Numbered from the stretch's first letter, positions 12,850 to 25,500 are shown. The stretch is DNA of 64,000 bases from Aristolochia californica (GCA_029961685.1 JARWKL010000013.1:26070922-26134921), one strand, 5' to 3'. Numbers and translations: made by a program. The notes: generated by a model not told the origin, from the letters alone.

Positions 12850-12975
12850 TATCACTTTCATAACATCTCCCGTCTCCTTCTAGTAAACTAATAAAAAAAT
12901 GCAAAAAGACTACAATCAAAAGGGGATTCTTTGTCAAGCAGCTTGTGAAATCGTCCCAGCTAATTATTCCATCAT
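12850..12975 (-). pseudogene. duplicate fragment of LPEAT2 last exon (copy A, right part)
   Basis: Matches 13365-13495 closely (GGATTCTTTGTCAAGCAGCT and neighbours) and includes part of the EF-hand codons, but has no acceptor and stops abruptly at the joint with copy B. It is a non-functional remnant. Confidence 0.85.
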
Positions 12976-13360
12976 TGTGAAATCAGTCACATGTGATTAT
13001 ATAACATCTAACAGGGTTGTATTTAAAAATACTTTTCATTTATTTATTTAAAATAAATAAATTACTTGCAATCCATACTCCATGTTCTTGTGATTCTATG
13101 TACACGCATTGAATATCTAAGCCTATTATTTAACTGTTATACTTTTGCAGGGAGGCAGAAGCAGGAAAATCGAAAGATAAAAGAGAAGTGTGTTGTATTT
13201 CAGTACCATGTAAATGATGTAATTTTGTTTTTATAAACTCATTTGTAATATGGCATGAAAAAAAAAAAAAAGGATATGCTATCAATACACCACCTCATAA
13301 CCCCCCCGGCCCTGCCCGACGAAAACCTTTCCATTCGGTTTACAATGTCAAATTTCTTTG
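12976..13360 (+). pseudogene. tandem duplication, copy B: decayed MINDY last exon
   Basis: Collinear with 11276-11665. The exon copy after TTTTGCAG (about 13151) has lost the middle codons and is frame-shifted in the lysine-rich tail, so it cannot encode the CaaX end. The downstream part, with an A-run at 13257-13271, becomes the 3' flank and end of LPEAT2. Confidence 0.85.
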
Positions 13361-13525
13361 TCTATGGCTTTCGTAGCATCTCCAGTCTCCTTCCAATAAA
13401 CAACTAGTCAAAAAATGCGAAAATACTGCGATCAATAGTGGGTTCTTTGTCAAGCAGCTTGTGAAATCCTCCCAGCTGATTATTCCGTCATTGTCGACAT
13501 CAAATAAATTGAACAGATCTGCAAC
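13340..13525 (-). CDS. LPEAT2: LPEAT2 last exon: canonical EF-hand and unusual tail
   Basis: Starts VADLFNLFDVDNDG after GCTACAG. The loop has Asp at positions 1, 3 and 5, Gly at 6 and Asp at 12, so it should bind calcium. After LLIAVFS, where relatives end within a few residues, it runs on for about 25 residues to a stop at 13340-13342. That tail lies in the block shared with the tandem duplication. Confidence 0.9.
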   Translation of the reverse strand, partial: VADLFNLFDVDNDGIISWEDFTSCLTKNPLLIAVFSHFLTSCLLEGDWRCYESHRQRNLTL

Positions 13526-16500
13526 CTGTAGCAAAGAGTAAGTGAGGAAAACTAGTCCATTTTTTAAATACCTAAAGAGATGTTACAGGGGAGAGCGGCA
13601 GGTTACACACATTTTTCTCACTGGTGCCTGACCCTGTAGACCATATTGCATCTCTTAGCTGTAGAGAGGAAGCAAACGATTAGACCTCCAAAGAGGTCAC
13701 TTACTGTGAGTGTAAACATGTGAAAGTAGATACCTGTTTCTTCGAAATTTGTTCTTTGCTTTCTTCGTCACATACATCAAATGCCGCCGCACATGCCCGT
13801 TGAAAAAGCGGTTGCTTCATCACTTGAGCTGACCCAAGCAAGAACTGCAAATTTTAAGATATTAGACAAAACTTCTTGCTGATTCAACTATGAAATGTTG
13901 TGTTGGACATCAAATTTTATGCAGGTTAGTAGTATCTTGTACACAAGGGGCTTGTTTTGAAAAGTAGAGTGAGTCTTTTAAACAAACAAAAGCAGCAGAT
14001 CCAGTAATTTGGAAGTGCAACAAAATTCAGAAGACATATTTGTTCAGTTGCAAGCAGGATCCCTTTCATGCATTAGTTTCAAAGACAATTGTTTGGTTAG
14101 TCAAGAGACGTGTCCACAATATCACTCTACTAAATCTCCCATTCAACAAAGATTTTGAATGCATAAAACATCTTATCCATTAAGGGACAAAACTAGACTA
14201 ACTGAAACACTTGCTAGAGGTAGAATTGCGTTTAAGATAAAATCTTTCCACAAAACAGGCTACTCGGTCAGCCATTACATTGATCATAAGAACAACACCA
14301 AGATATCCAGGAGCACACCTGTCTAAAAGTAATGGATCCACGTTTCTCCACATCAAGGAATTCAAAGATCTATGCAAGGGAAAAAAAAAACAGATGTAAA
14401 CAGGCAGCAAAGAAAATAAGATTGAAGTCAGGCTTTTTCAAGCTAAAAAAAAAAGCTGAAGAAAAAGATGTAAATTAAATTCACAAATTAATCTAGTACT
14501 TGACCAGTGATCAAGGTACTCCTAACTGTGTAATTTCTTGAGGCAATTTTTTTTATTTTTACCAAATGTTTGTGTATCTTTTTAGGGCTAATAACCTAGA
14601 TGAAAATTTTTATGATAAGATCAATATTATCAAGAAATTTGAAAGTACATTCGGAGAGTGCTGGTCAACATACCTTTTCTGCCAGGAGACTTGATTCCAA
14701 TCTTAGCACACTGAAGAATCCATCCTTGTTGACACGCCCACTGCCAACAAATTAACATAACATGATACTGATGTTGAATTTTGCAGCAGAAAAAAGGGTG
14801 GGGGAAGTTAGAGTTTACAGACCTATTTCCCTTATTTATAACTTAAATAATATTAAAAATTACAATCATGTCCCAATAACCCTTAAACCCTAGGAATCTA
14901 TTTTTTTACATGAAAATACTTTTATAGATAACCAAAAAACTAAATTAATTCAAATATCTTATAACTCTCCCCCTCAACTTGGAGCATATAGTATCACCTA
15001 TTTACAAGATATATCTTGAAATTCCCCCTTTTTAGAGTAGGAAAAAAATACAAATTTGATTTTTGATTCACAATTGATCTTCAAAAGATTTGTGAATTAT
15101 GTGACCTAAAATTTTTTCAAAATTTTGTGGCTTTTGTGATCTTCAGATTTTTATTTTCACTTAACACACACTCTTGCTCCCCCTCAAGTTGGGGAAGACA
15201 TACATGTCCATGATCCCAGATTAAGTAGAATCAAAATTTAAGATATTGCAACATTTATGTTTCACCATTCGCCTAAATAACACACCACATTAAGATGTTC
15301 AAAGAATAAATACTAAAGAAGACAAAAGGGCGAAACCCAAGAAAATAGTTAAAAAAGCACAGTGACACATGAAAATATTCAAAAACAACACAGATGGTTC
15401 AAATGCAAAATAGTGATAATAATCACTAAGCAAGAAAAAACCAGCCTCTAAAGAACGACAATAGAAAAACCAATTAAGAGCATAAGTCACCAATGACAAA
15501 TCACCCATATATAGCTAAATAAGAAGACTATCCCAAGGAACTCAAATAAAGGGATTGACAAACTCAGTTGCCTAAACAAGAGGAAAAATTTTCCTGGCAC
15601 AAATTCAGACTACACAAAATAACTAAATATCTGAATAGAATAAAGAGTTTTTTTTGTTAAAAAGGAACTGGTATTCAAAAGTAAGAGTCCATACACTATG
15701 AGATGGAACGGGAAATAGATAGAAAATAGAGGAATACTACCAAAGATGAGAATGAGAGAGACAAAAGGGGTGAGAGGTGAGAGGTGTGAGGTGTGAGAGA
15801 GATGAGCAATTGGCAACATCGGAGGAGGCAAGGAGGCGAGAAGAGGAAGACTCCAAGAGGGCAAGGCACTACTCCGACGACAAGAAATTAAGCAAAAGAG
15901 GAAGGCTAGCAAGTGGTCTGAAGCAAAAACACTTGGCAACAAAAGAGAACCATGGAAAGTCACTGGCAAGAATCATTTCTCTTATAAATATGGAAGAACC
16001 ATCCTAACCATTGAAGAAAAGAAAATTTGGCTGAGCAAGATAATCTGAGTCATTGTAAATAATGGAGATAAGATGTCCTGTATCAGCATCCCAATAACAG
16101 CATTGGGAAACTTCTAGAAGAAAACTTACCCCTTTCCAGTTCCAATCCCCACTTTACCATTCATCAAAATCACTCCCGAGGCTAAACTTCTAGAAGAAAA
16201 CTTCTCCATAGTCCTTCGCATCTAGACCCTCGTAGAAGATAGCGAAAAGATGACAACGTGCATGGTGGCCACAACATCAACTGTTGACATTAACACAGGA
16301 CATCTCTAGTTGGATCTTTGAACAGTGTCAGCTATCCCGAATACCCAAATACTCTTACTTAGGAGGGGCTGAATGGCTAATTGGCTTTGCAAATGAAGAT
16401 GACAAACCAATCAAGAGCAACCTATATCCACTTCCCCATCATCTCCTTACTGCTATCCATGACTAGAGTGCAACCACCCCTAAATGATCCTTTTTAAAGT

Positions 16501-19500
16501 GGATATGGGTCCAGGGACTGCCAGCAGAACTAGGGCAATCATTTGTCATTCGGCAGATAGCAATCTCCTTTGGTCAGATGATGAAGCAAGATGCTCATAC
16601 AGCCAGTATAGTCAAATTCGCTATGAAAGGGTATTCATCATCCCAGACCAGCCTTAGGAAGGTTACAGATTGCTTAAGATTATGGTAGGAGACGAAAAAT
16701 TTGAGACGTTCAGCAAGGGAATCAACAAACTAGAAAGAGAAAGAAATGCCAACAGGGAAGACAACGAGCTGTTGACAAAGGAGGATGACTTACATGGCCA
16801 ACAGCAAGCTAACTCACTCCTCAGCTCCTATGGGAATAGTGAGTCAGATGAAAAGGTGAGTCAAAACAATATGACTCTTCTTATCTTGCTTCCCTTTTCA
16901 AATTCAAACCCCCTTCTCAATCCCACCCCCGCCACTTGCATTACTGACATGAGACTTAGCAAACCACAGAACCATGAAACCCGTGACCCCCACTTTTTCC
17001 AACATTCAGAGGTCGTCTCACAGCCAAAATTGTCAAATCACCAATGATCATGCTGGTGACAGTTCCTTGGCACTAAGCCCCACCTTGCCTTACTGGTCCT
17101 TATCATAAATCCCACCACCTGATGCCCCCCAACCTCCCCAGTCCATATTCTGTCTTTTGACCAACTAAACTACACCCTTGACATTAATCCAGATACAGCA
17201 ATTCGCCTGACACAACCCAAAAGTAAAACAAACAAAACATCCCTTGGTCAATCAAGTAATACACAAGCAGGCAAACTCTATAACCCAATCTCCCCAAATC
17301 CAACATCTTGAGAGAATGGATCACTCCAAGTTGAGCCGTCCCAGAACACCTGACAACGCACTCCAGACATTGTAGTGGCAAATTCAGAACATGTCCCTCC
17401 CCTTTCATTACTACCATACCATGCAATCTCCTAGTCATGGAAACTCGCTCCAACCACACCCAAGCCAAAATGGGAAACCACACAGAAACCAGAAATTCCC
17501 CTCCATCTCCACAAGACTATAATCTCTAATGTGAAATCCACTATGCCCAATGCAAACCAGACCAAGCAACTGCCTGCTGTAGAAACATTTACACAACCTA
17601 CCGCTAACCCATCCATCAAACCCAATTCCCAACCTGAACCTCAAAATGTAGAAGGGTAGACCAAGAAAAGTCCAACAGAAACAAAACGGTCAGCCAACTG
17701 AATAATTGGTAGATGGCACAACAGGAAGGATTCAGTTTCTCCCAACAAGAGAAAGCTCGAGGAAATTAGTCTAAACTTCAACCAGAAAAGCACAAACACA
17801 ATGAGAATACCTGGACAAATGTGATGGAGCTGGCTGAAATAATGGGAGTAGTATAAAAGGCAAATTGCCAGGTGTAGTGGCAGACAAAAGAGTCGGAAAA
17901 TCAAAAGGAGGTTGAAAATGATCATAACCTCATGGAACATTAGAGTTGGATCTAGCCAAAAAAGGGCCACCATCCCAGCCCTTCTTGAAGGGAATAAGTC
18001 GTCTATAGTTTTTTTTTTTAATAAAAAAAAAAAGAAACAAAAGTGCAGGATTTGCACGATTCCAAGACTAATGGAACTCTCTGAATATGGAGTGGAAAGC
18101 AATCAATGCCATAGGGCACTCAGGGGGTATACATGTTCTGTGGGATTGCAATATTCTTGACATGCTGGATATGGAGCTCAATACATATTCCATCAGGTCA
18201 AAGTTTAGAGACCGAGATTTTGCTAATGACTAGTGTCTTGTTGGAGTCTATGGCCTAGCCAAATACAAGGAGAGAGTAAGTTTAGTGAGAAAGCTTGAGA
18301 GCTTGGTTAAAATGGTTTCTTATGTTTTACTCTATACTTGAAACACATGCATGTGTGGTGCATGCCTTATATCAGGGGCAATTTTCTAATTTATGATTTA
18401 CAAGTTAATGAAATCAAAGGTTAATGAAATCAAAGGGAGAAGAGAGATGAGTAGATGCAATGCTCATTCTCTCCAAGATAGCCTCCTTCTGTTCTCCTTT
18501 TTCTTCCTCTCCTCTTTCTTTCTTCTTCTTCCTAATCTAAAACCCTTAGTTGACCTCCATTAAAACTCAGATTTTCTTCCATTAAATACCTTTTAATATC
18601 AACTTTATTTCTGTTTTCATGGTATCGGAGCAATGTGTATAAATTCCGGGCATTAGAGCTGAAGGTTTAAAAGTCAGCAAGCATTAAAATTGGAGTTCCA
18701 TCAAAACTGGTAAGTTTTTGCACTATTTCTGGGCTGAAATAGCTGTAAAATTCGTTTCTTTCTTCTCTTTCCTCGTCGTTCTCCATCCTTCTTTCATTTT
18801 TTAAGATACACATCTGGGTGACCTCAGTTCTTTTCCGAGCAGGTATACATTGGGCTGCAGCATGTTTTACATAAGTTATGATCTTGATTCCATATCGAGT
18901 ACATCAGCCGTATATCAATGAATTCTTTTGAGATTGGTAAGTAAACTGTGTAGAATTCAAGTCATCATTGTGTTGAACCAATGGTACAATCATATTGATC
19001 TCCATTATTTTGATGATAACAAAATGGATAGCTTGAAAGCGTACTACTAATGGTGTTAACAATATATTTTATACACATGTCTTCTAGCACAAATATTATG
19101 AGGTCTATGGCACAAGCTCAAGGTGAAAGGACAATCAATCAAGTTTCCAAGTCAAAACCCAAAGTAAAAACACATTGAAGATTGTTGTTGTGAAGAAGAA
19201 TGTTAAGGAATAGTCCCACATAGATTAGTAAGTACAAAGGTCTTGAGTTTATTAGTTGGTAAAGAGGCTAGTCATTTTGGGATAGGGCCTTGGACCCAAT
19301 TTTTCATGATATCAGAGCAGGTACTCATATGTGGGCCTACACCTAAAAACTATCTATTTGTAGAGCCACAAAAGAGGGCCTACACCTAAAAACTATCCAC
19401 TTGTAGATCCACAAAAGAGGGCCTACACCTAAACTGCCTGCTCCTAAATTATCCACTCGTAGAGCCACAACAGACGGTCTACACGTGAGGGGAAGTGTTA

Positions 19501-22500
19501 AGGAATAGTCCCACATAGATTAGTGAGTACAAAGGTCCTGAGTTTATTAGTTGGTAAAGAGGCTAGTCATTTTGGGATAGGGCCTTGGACCCAATTTTTC
19601 AAAGAATATACATAAAGAAGAAAATTTAAGACTTCAAGACCTAGAGTCAAAGTCAAATAGAAATCTCAGGAACTCTAGCTATGTAAGTAGATAGCCAGCC
19701 CAACTTTGATTCTTAAGGACATTTAGGTTATGGAGCTTTAGGGCATGAAATATTTCAAAACAATGTTTTAGTTGAATGCATATAAATGTTTTACAATGGT
19801 AAACCCCTTAGAATAGCCTATATTATGTTTAAATGTCAAAATACTACATTGACATATAGCATGATTGATCAACCTGCACAGGCTCGATCATCTAGAATGT
19901 AATTTGGCATAATTTATAAAGTATGATCAATAATTGGCTAAAGCATGATCGATCATATAGAATGTCACCATGAATATGCTATAAGCATGATCGATCATAG
20001 AAAACTCTTTATAACCAGTTTTATAAAGCATGATCGATCAACCAATGAGTTTTCTTAAAGGTTGGTAACTCATAGATTGATGCCCTGATCGATCAAAAAA
20101 TGCTATCGAGACATGGACACTAATGGATTCTGGAAAGAGAATATTTGAGTCACCAAACCTGTCAACAAGGACTTGACTACTGAACAAGTAGGCTCAAAAC
20201 GCACAAAAGGAACAATAAGGCCATGCCCCTTGCTGCCAAGAAAGCCACCATCTCGATCTCGAGAACAGACTAGGAAAACAACAAAAAGGAAAACAGAGAA
20301 GAGGAAGAACAAAAACACCTGGACAACAGCAGCAATTCATCCATCTCAATAACATTAAAAAACTGCTGCAGAGACAAAGAAGAAAGAAATAAAGCCATAA
20401 AGCTTTCGGTTTCCGATGCCGAAAGATTGTATACTTCTTGGCATGCAACCTTTTTCGAGAAGAAGCATACTCTAGCAGACACAGCAAACTGAGCCGATTC
20501 TGTTCTTCAGCCTGGACGGTGGCAACCTGACCCAGATTATATGGCCTACGATCTTGACCTGTTCAAGCCAGTTGCTGAACACCTTACTTGTCTTCCACTT
20601 TATATGGGCTCTAATGGCTGGAATCAAGTGTGCCCTAATTGCTGTCGTATATTCCACCTGGTTGAATACTTTGTCTGTTCAGACTTTGATGTTTCCTAGA
20701 TTTGTGTTTATTGTTAGCTGGTATTTTGTGGTTGTGGTCAATTGATCAATTGCAGATCAGATCATGTAATTACACCTGCTAGGGTTTTGGCAAAGTTTTT
20801 TTTTTTTTTAAATAGTGCTTGATTATACTAAAAGCTCAAAGAAGCAAAATTACAGTGGGGGGGGGTAACCATCCCATACAATGAGAAATTACTGGGATGT
20901 TCCAAATTTAGTCAGCCAAGGAATTGGCTGACCTAGGAATGTGACTCCATGTACAAGATATAGAATACAATGTCTACTATGGAAGAAGTTTGAGAGTAAA
21001 GATCCTACATCTAGTCAGTTTACATTTGTTAAGATGAATGGTGCAACCTATATATTGGTCTAATGATGTTCAAATGTATCTTCGAGCAAAACGAAAGCTA
21101 AATTTTTTTAAGGATGATCGCCCAAATCCAATGACTAATGATTCGGAGTCAGATAACTATCAAATGATAATTTAGCTAGTAAATAGCCAAATTGCCTCTT
21201 AGGTTATCACCTATAAAACTGGCAAGGACATGCAAAAAACCCTTGAAGCACTATACTCTCATCAGAGTAATCTTTTGGGTATTTATGAATTATATTCTTG
21301 TATCATCGTATGATGTGTGGAAATAGAAGTATCACTGGATATTTGAGTGAGATGCAGGCTGTTTTGCAGGAGACTAGTACAAGTTTGTTCAGTTTTTGCA
21401 TGGTTTGGGGCCTGAGTGTAGTGCTATTAAAACTTAATTACTTTGGAGGTTAATCCTAATCCTCATGATAACCAGAGTCAATTGACGAAGGACAAGAAAA
21501 GAGTAAAGGAAATTTGTTGGAAAACTACTTTATACCACAGTGACCAGATTGAACATATCTTTTGTTGTAGGTGTGGTAACCAGGTTATGGGAATTCTTTT
21601 TTTTTTTTGACAAATAAAAAAAAAAGAAAAAGATGTAGGTTATGGGAAATCTTGGATAGTCTCATTTTCAAGTAGTGCAGAAGACTTTGAAATGCTTGAA
21701 GGGAGAACCTGGTAAGGGATTTCTCCATAAGTTCCATGGAGAATAGCTGCTTTGGGGGTCGTACATGAAACCCCAACTCCATTTATTGAGTTGGATTCAA
21801 AGAATTACAAAAATGCCCTTACTTACATGAAATCTCTTTATATCTTCCATTCTATACTTCATGCAAATATAAAAATTGGTACATAGGCCAAATCAAATAT
21901 GCAGAATAAGATAATATAGCAATATAAAGTAACTGATCATGTAAAATGACCAAAATACCCTTGAACTGATTTTCCAACAGAGATAAGGAGTATTCAAACG
22001 TTAACCATGATAGGTCTAAGTTACATAGAAATCTACTCAGGATATTCTATGTTTGTTGGTAGTAATCTTGTCAGTTGTAAGGGAAAAAACAAAAAATGGT
22101 GAGCACATATAGATTAGATCTATATTAGTGGAGTTGGGTACTGAAGTTCAAGTTCTCATGCTGATGGGATCTTCATTGTAAGCAATCCTTTGTTTCATGA
22201 GAGGACTAGAGATTTTTATTTTTTGAAAAATGAGGAGGAGAGGACTAGAGGTTGATTGTCATTGTTAAGGAATAGTCCCACATGGATTAGTGAGTACAAA
22301 GATCTTAAGTTTATTAGTTGGAAAATAGGCTTCCTAAGTTGATTAGTCATTTTGGGATGGGCTTTGGACCCAACTTCACCTGGTATCAAAGCAGGTACTC
22401 ATATGTGGGTCTCCACCTAAACTATCCACTTGTAGAACCACAAAAGAGGGCTTACACCTAAACTATCCACTTGTAGAGCCACAAAAAAGGGCCTACACCT

Positions 22501-25500
22501 AAAATTATCAACTTGTAGAGCCACAAAAGACGGCCTATACCTAAATTATCAACTTATAGAGAGACAAAAAGAGGGCATACATGTGAGGGGGAGTATTAAG
22601 GAATAGTCCTACATGGATTAGTGAGTATAAAGATCTTGAGTTTATTAGTTGGGAAATAGGTTTCCTAGGTTAGCTAGTTATTTTGGGATGTGCCTTGGAC
22701 CTAACTTAACATGGTATTAGAGCAGGTACTTTTATGTGGGCTTATACCTAAATTTTCTACTTGTAAAGCCACAAAAGAGGGCCTACACCTAAATTATCCA
22801 CTTGTAGAGTCACAAAAAGGAGGGCCTACACCTAAACTATCCACTTGTAGAGCCACAAAAGATGGCCTACACCTAAATTATCCACTTGTAGAGCCAAAAA
22901 AGGGGGCCTACATGTGAGGGGGAGTGTTAAGGAATAGTCCCACATGGATTAGTGAGTACAAAGATCTTGAGTTTATTAGCTGGGAAAGATGTTTCCTAAA
23001 TTGGCTAGTCATTTTGGGATGGGCCTTGGACCCAACTTCACATGGTATCAGAGTAGGTACTCATATGTGGGCCTACATCTAAACTATCCACTTGTAGAGC
23101 CACAAAAGAGGGTCTACACCTAAACTATCTACTTGTAGAGCCACAAAAGAGGGCCTACATTTAAAATTATCCACTTGCAAAGCCACAAAAGAAGACCTAC
23201 ACCTAAACCATCCATTTGTAGAGCCACAAAAGACGGCCTACACGTGAGGGGGAGTGTTAAGGTATAATCCCACATGGATTAGTGAGTACAAAAATCTTGA
23301 GTTTATTAGCTGGGAAAGAGGTTTCCTAAGTTGGGTAGTCATTTTGGGATGGGCCTTGAACCCAACTTTACATGGTATCAGAGCAAGTACTCATATGTGG
23401 GCCAACACCTAAATTATCCACTTATAGAGCCACAAAAGAGGGCCTACACCTAAACTATCCACTTGTATAGTCACAAAAGAGGCTTACACGTAAAATTATC
23501 CACTTGTAGAGTCACAAAAGACAGCCTACACCTAAACTATCCACTTGTAGAGCCACAAAAGAGGGCCTACACGTGAGGGGGGATGTGATGGAATAGTCCC
23601 ACATGGATTAGTCAGTACAAAGATCTTGAGTCCCAACTTCACATGGTATCAGTGCCTTGGACCTAACTTTATAGTCATTTTATTTAGAATGCAGAAATGA
23701 GTGGTAAGATTATTACACCTTCAGTGAAGCCAACAGATTAGCTTGGTGATATCCCTTGGAAAGCGTGAATATATGATGTTTTTTATAAGTTAGGCTTTCA
23801 TGGTATTTGTGCATCAGTTTGAAGGGAAGTGTTGAAGTCATGGTATAGTCTTTTCATGCAAGTAAACTTGTCCCCTCTCAACTCACATAAATTCATGGAG
23901 TGGTATATTGTAAGTGGGTCATTTTATTCCTTTTTATCCCTCAATTTAATTGGAGTTCGTATGTACCTGAGTCTAGAGGGACATTTTAGTTCACTGCTGA
24001 AATCTTTTACCTAAGTGAAATAATTGAACGGTTAAGGATTGTGTTTTGGCCCCTAACGAGCTGCTGCTCTCTTTGCAGCTTTCTTCCTCTATCCTTTCAT
24101 TCCTTATATTTCCTTCTTCTCTCAAGCACCTTGTAAAGAATGGAACTAATTAATAAAGAATTAAGTAAAGACAAACAATACTCACAAAATAAAACTGTAT
24201 TAAGGAAAAAGCAACAGATAAAATGAGTTATCAATATGTAAGAATGATCTTTAGATTTTCCGCACTTTGTTGACTGATATGAGCTATCATTTGATATGGC
24301 AGATGAAAAGTATACCTGGAATCTGGGTTCATTGCCAAAAACTTGTCAAGAAATTCTAGGGCTTCTAAAGTGCTCAAGTTGAAAGTCTGCTGAAAGTAAA
24401 AAGAGAAATTCAATTTGTCTGCTAGTTGTTCCCCATTCACTAAAAATTTGAGAAAGCCAGCCAGTAATGATAGTGTAGCTATTGCAACAAGAAATAAGCT
24501 ACTGTTCTCAAAACTACACAGGAAGATAAACTCAGGTGTGAAAACTTACACTTTCTACCCAAGCCATTTCCACCATGTACACAGATGCCTGGCCCTGAGA
24601 ATGATTATCACAAAAGTTTGGACATAGAAGAACTGATAAATATGCAGTATTAAGAGAAAATAAGAGAGAAGAGAGGAGAGAAATTAGAGAAAGCAGCAGG
24701 GAGGAGGCTGCATCGATCAATCTCCAGAATTGAGATTGATCCTCTTAAATATATCACTCAAGTCATTAAAGTTGAAAGGACAGAAATGCCCCTGATTACA
24801 ACATTCCCTATAACTCTCTCTATACATATCAGATTTGAATGAAATTTGAAATACAAGTATATATAATGTAAATTATCATGCTGGAAGAATATGAAACCTA
24901 TACGATAATGTCAAATGACCAAAATACCCCTGTATCTGTATTTCAACAAGAACCGACCAAAAACCAGCAACTTGATTCTGACAGTGAAAAAGAATACTCT
25001 CCCTTTCTTCTTTGCTCTGGATGGTATTGATTATAGTAAAACATGAGACAGAAATACAAAGTATCCACCATCTTAGCTAAAAAAAGCTAGTGCAAATCAT
25101 TTCTCTAAACAAAATCCAGATGGAGAGCAAGAATTCTCACCTGTCCTGTTTCCAAGGCTTTTGTGAGAAGCAATAAGTCCCCATAAGAGTGACAAGTTTG
25201 TGGAACATTAAGTGCACTTGCAATGGTATAACTAACCTGGGAAGCACCTCACAATTATGAGCTAATAATAAAAAAAATTCAATTTGCCAAACTGAGTTAC
25301 TGTCCTCCATTTCCACCAAACAAATGAAGAGTAATTTTCATCAGCTTGAGAAGTAAAAAGCTTATATATTCAAGAACCTACATAAACATGAGCAATAAAT
25401 TTAAGACTATGGACCATCTCAACAGAAAGTTCACCAACTGGTGTTGGTAATGTTGGATTGGAAGAAAAAAACAGGCAGAAGAGAATAGAAGAAATGAGAG

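Noticed and set aside
12850..12975. A second functional LPEAT2 last exon
   Set aside because: It has no acceptor, breaks off within the EF-hand codons and joins unrelated duplicated sequence.
17184..18102. Minus-strand hydrophobic open frames as genes
   Set aside because: They are complements of the LINE relic on the plus strand and have no domain or splice support.
19201..19601. Cassandra-type TRIM carrying a 5S rRNA promoter
   Set aside because: I saw no 5S rRNA-like A box, intermediate element or C box in the 106-118 bp LTRs.
22263..23673. CRISPR-like or plain satellite array
   Set aside because: The repeats are 118-bp LTRs followed by a tRNA-Met primer-binding site and a purine tract, with a single target duplication around the array. 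This fits an LTR retroelement, and the genome is a plant.
14741..24315. Assembly break inside LPEAT2
   Set aside because: Exons on both sides join in phase (codon split AG|T) and continue the same protein, and nested insertions with target duplications explain the length.
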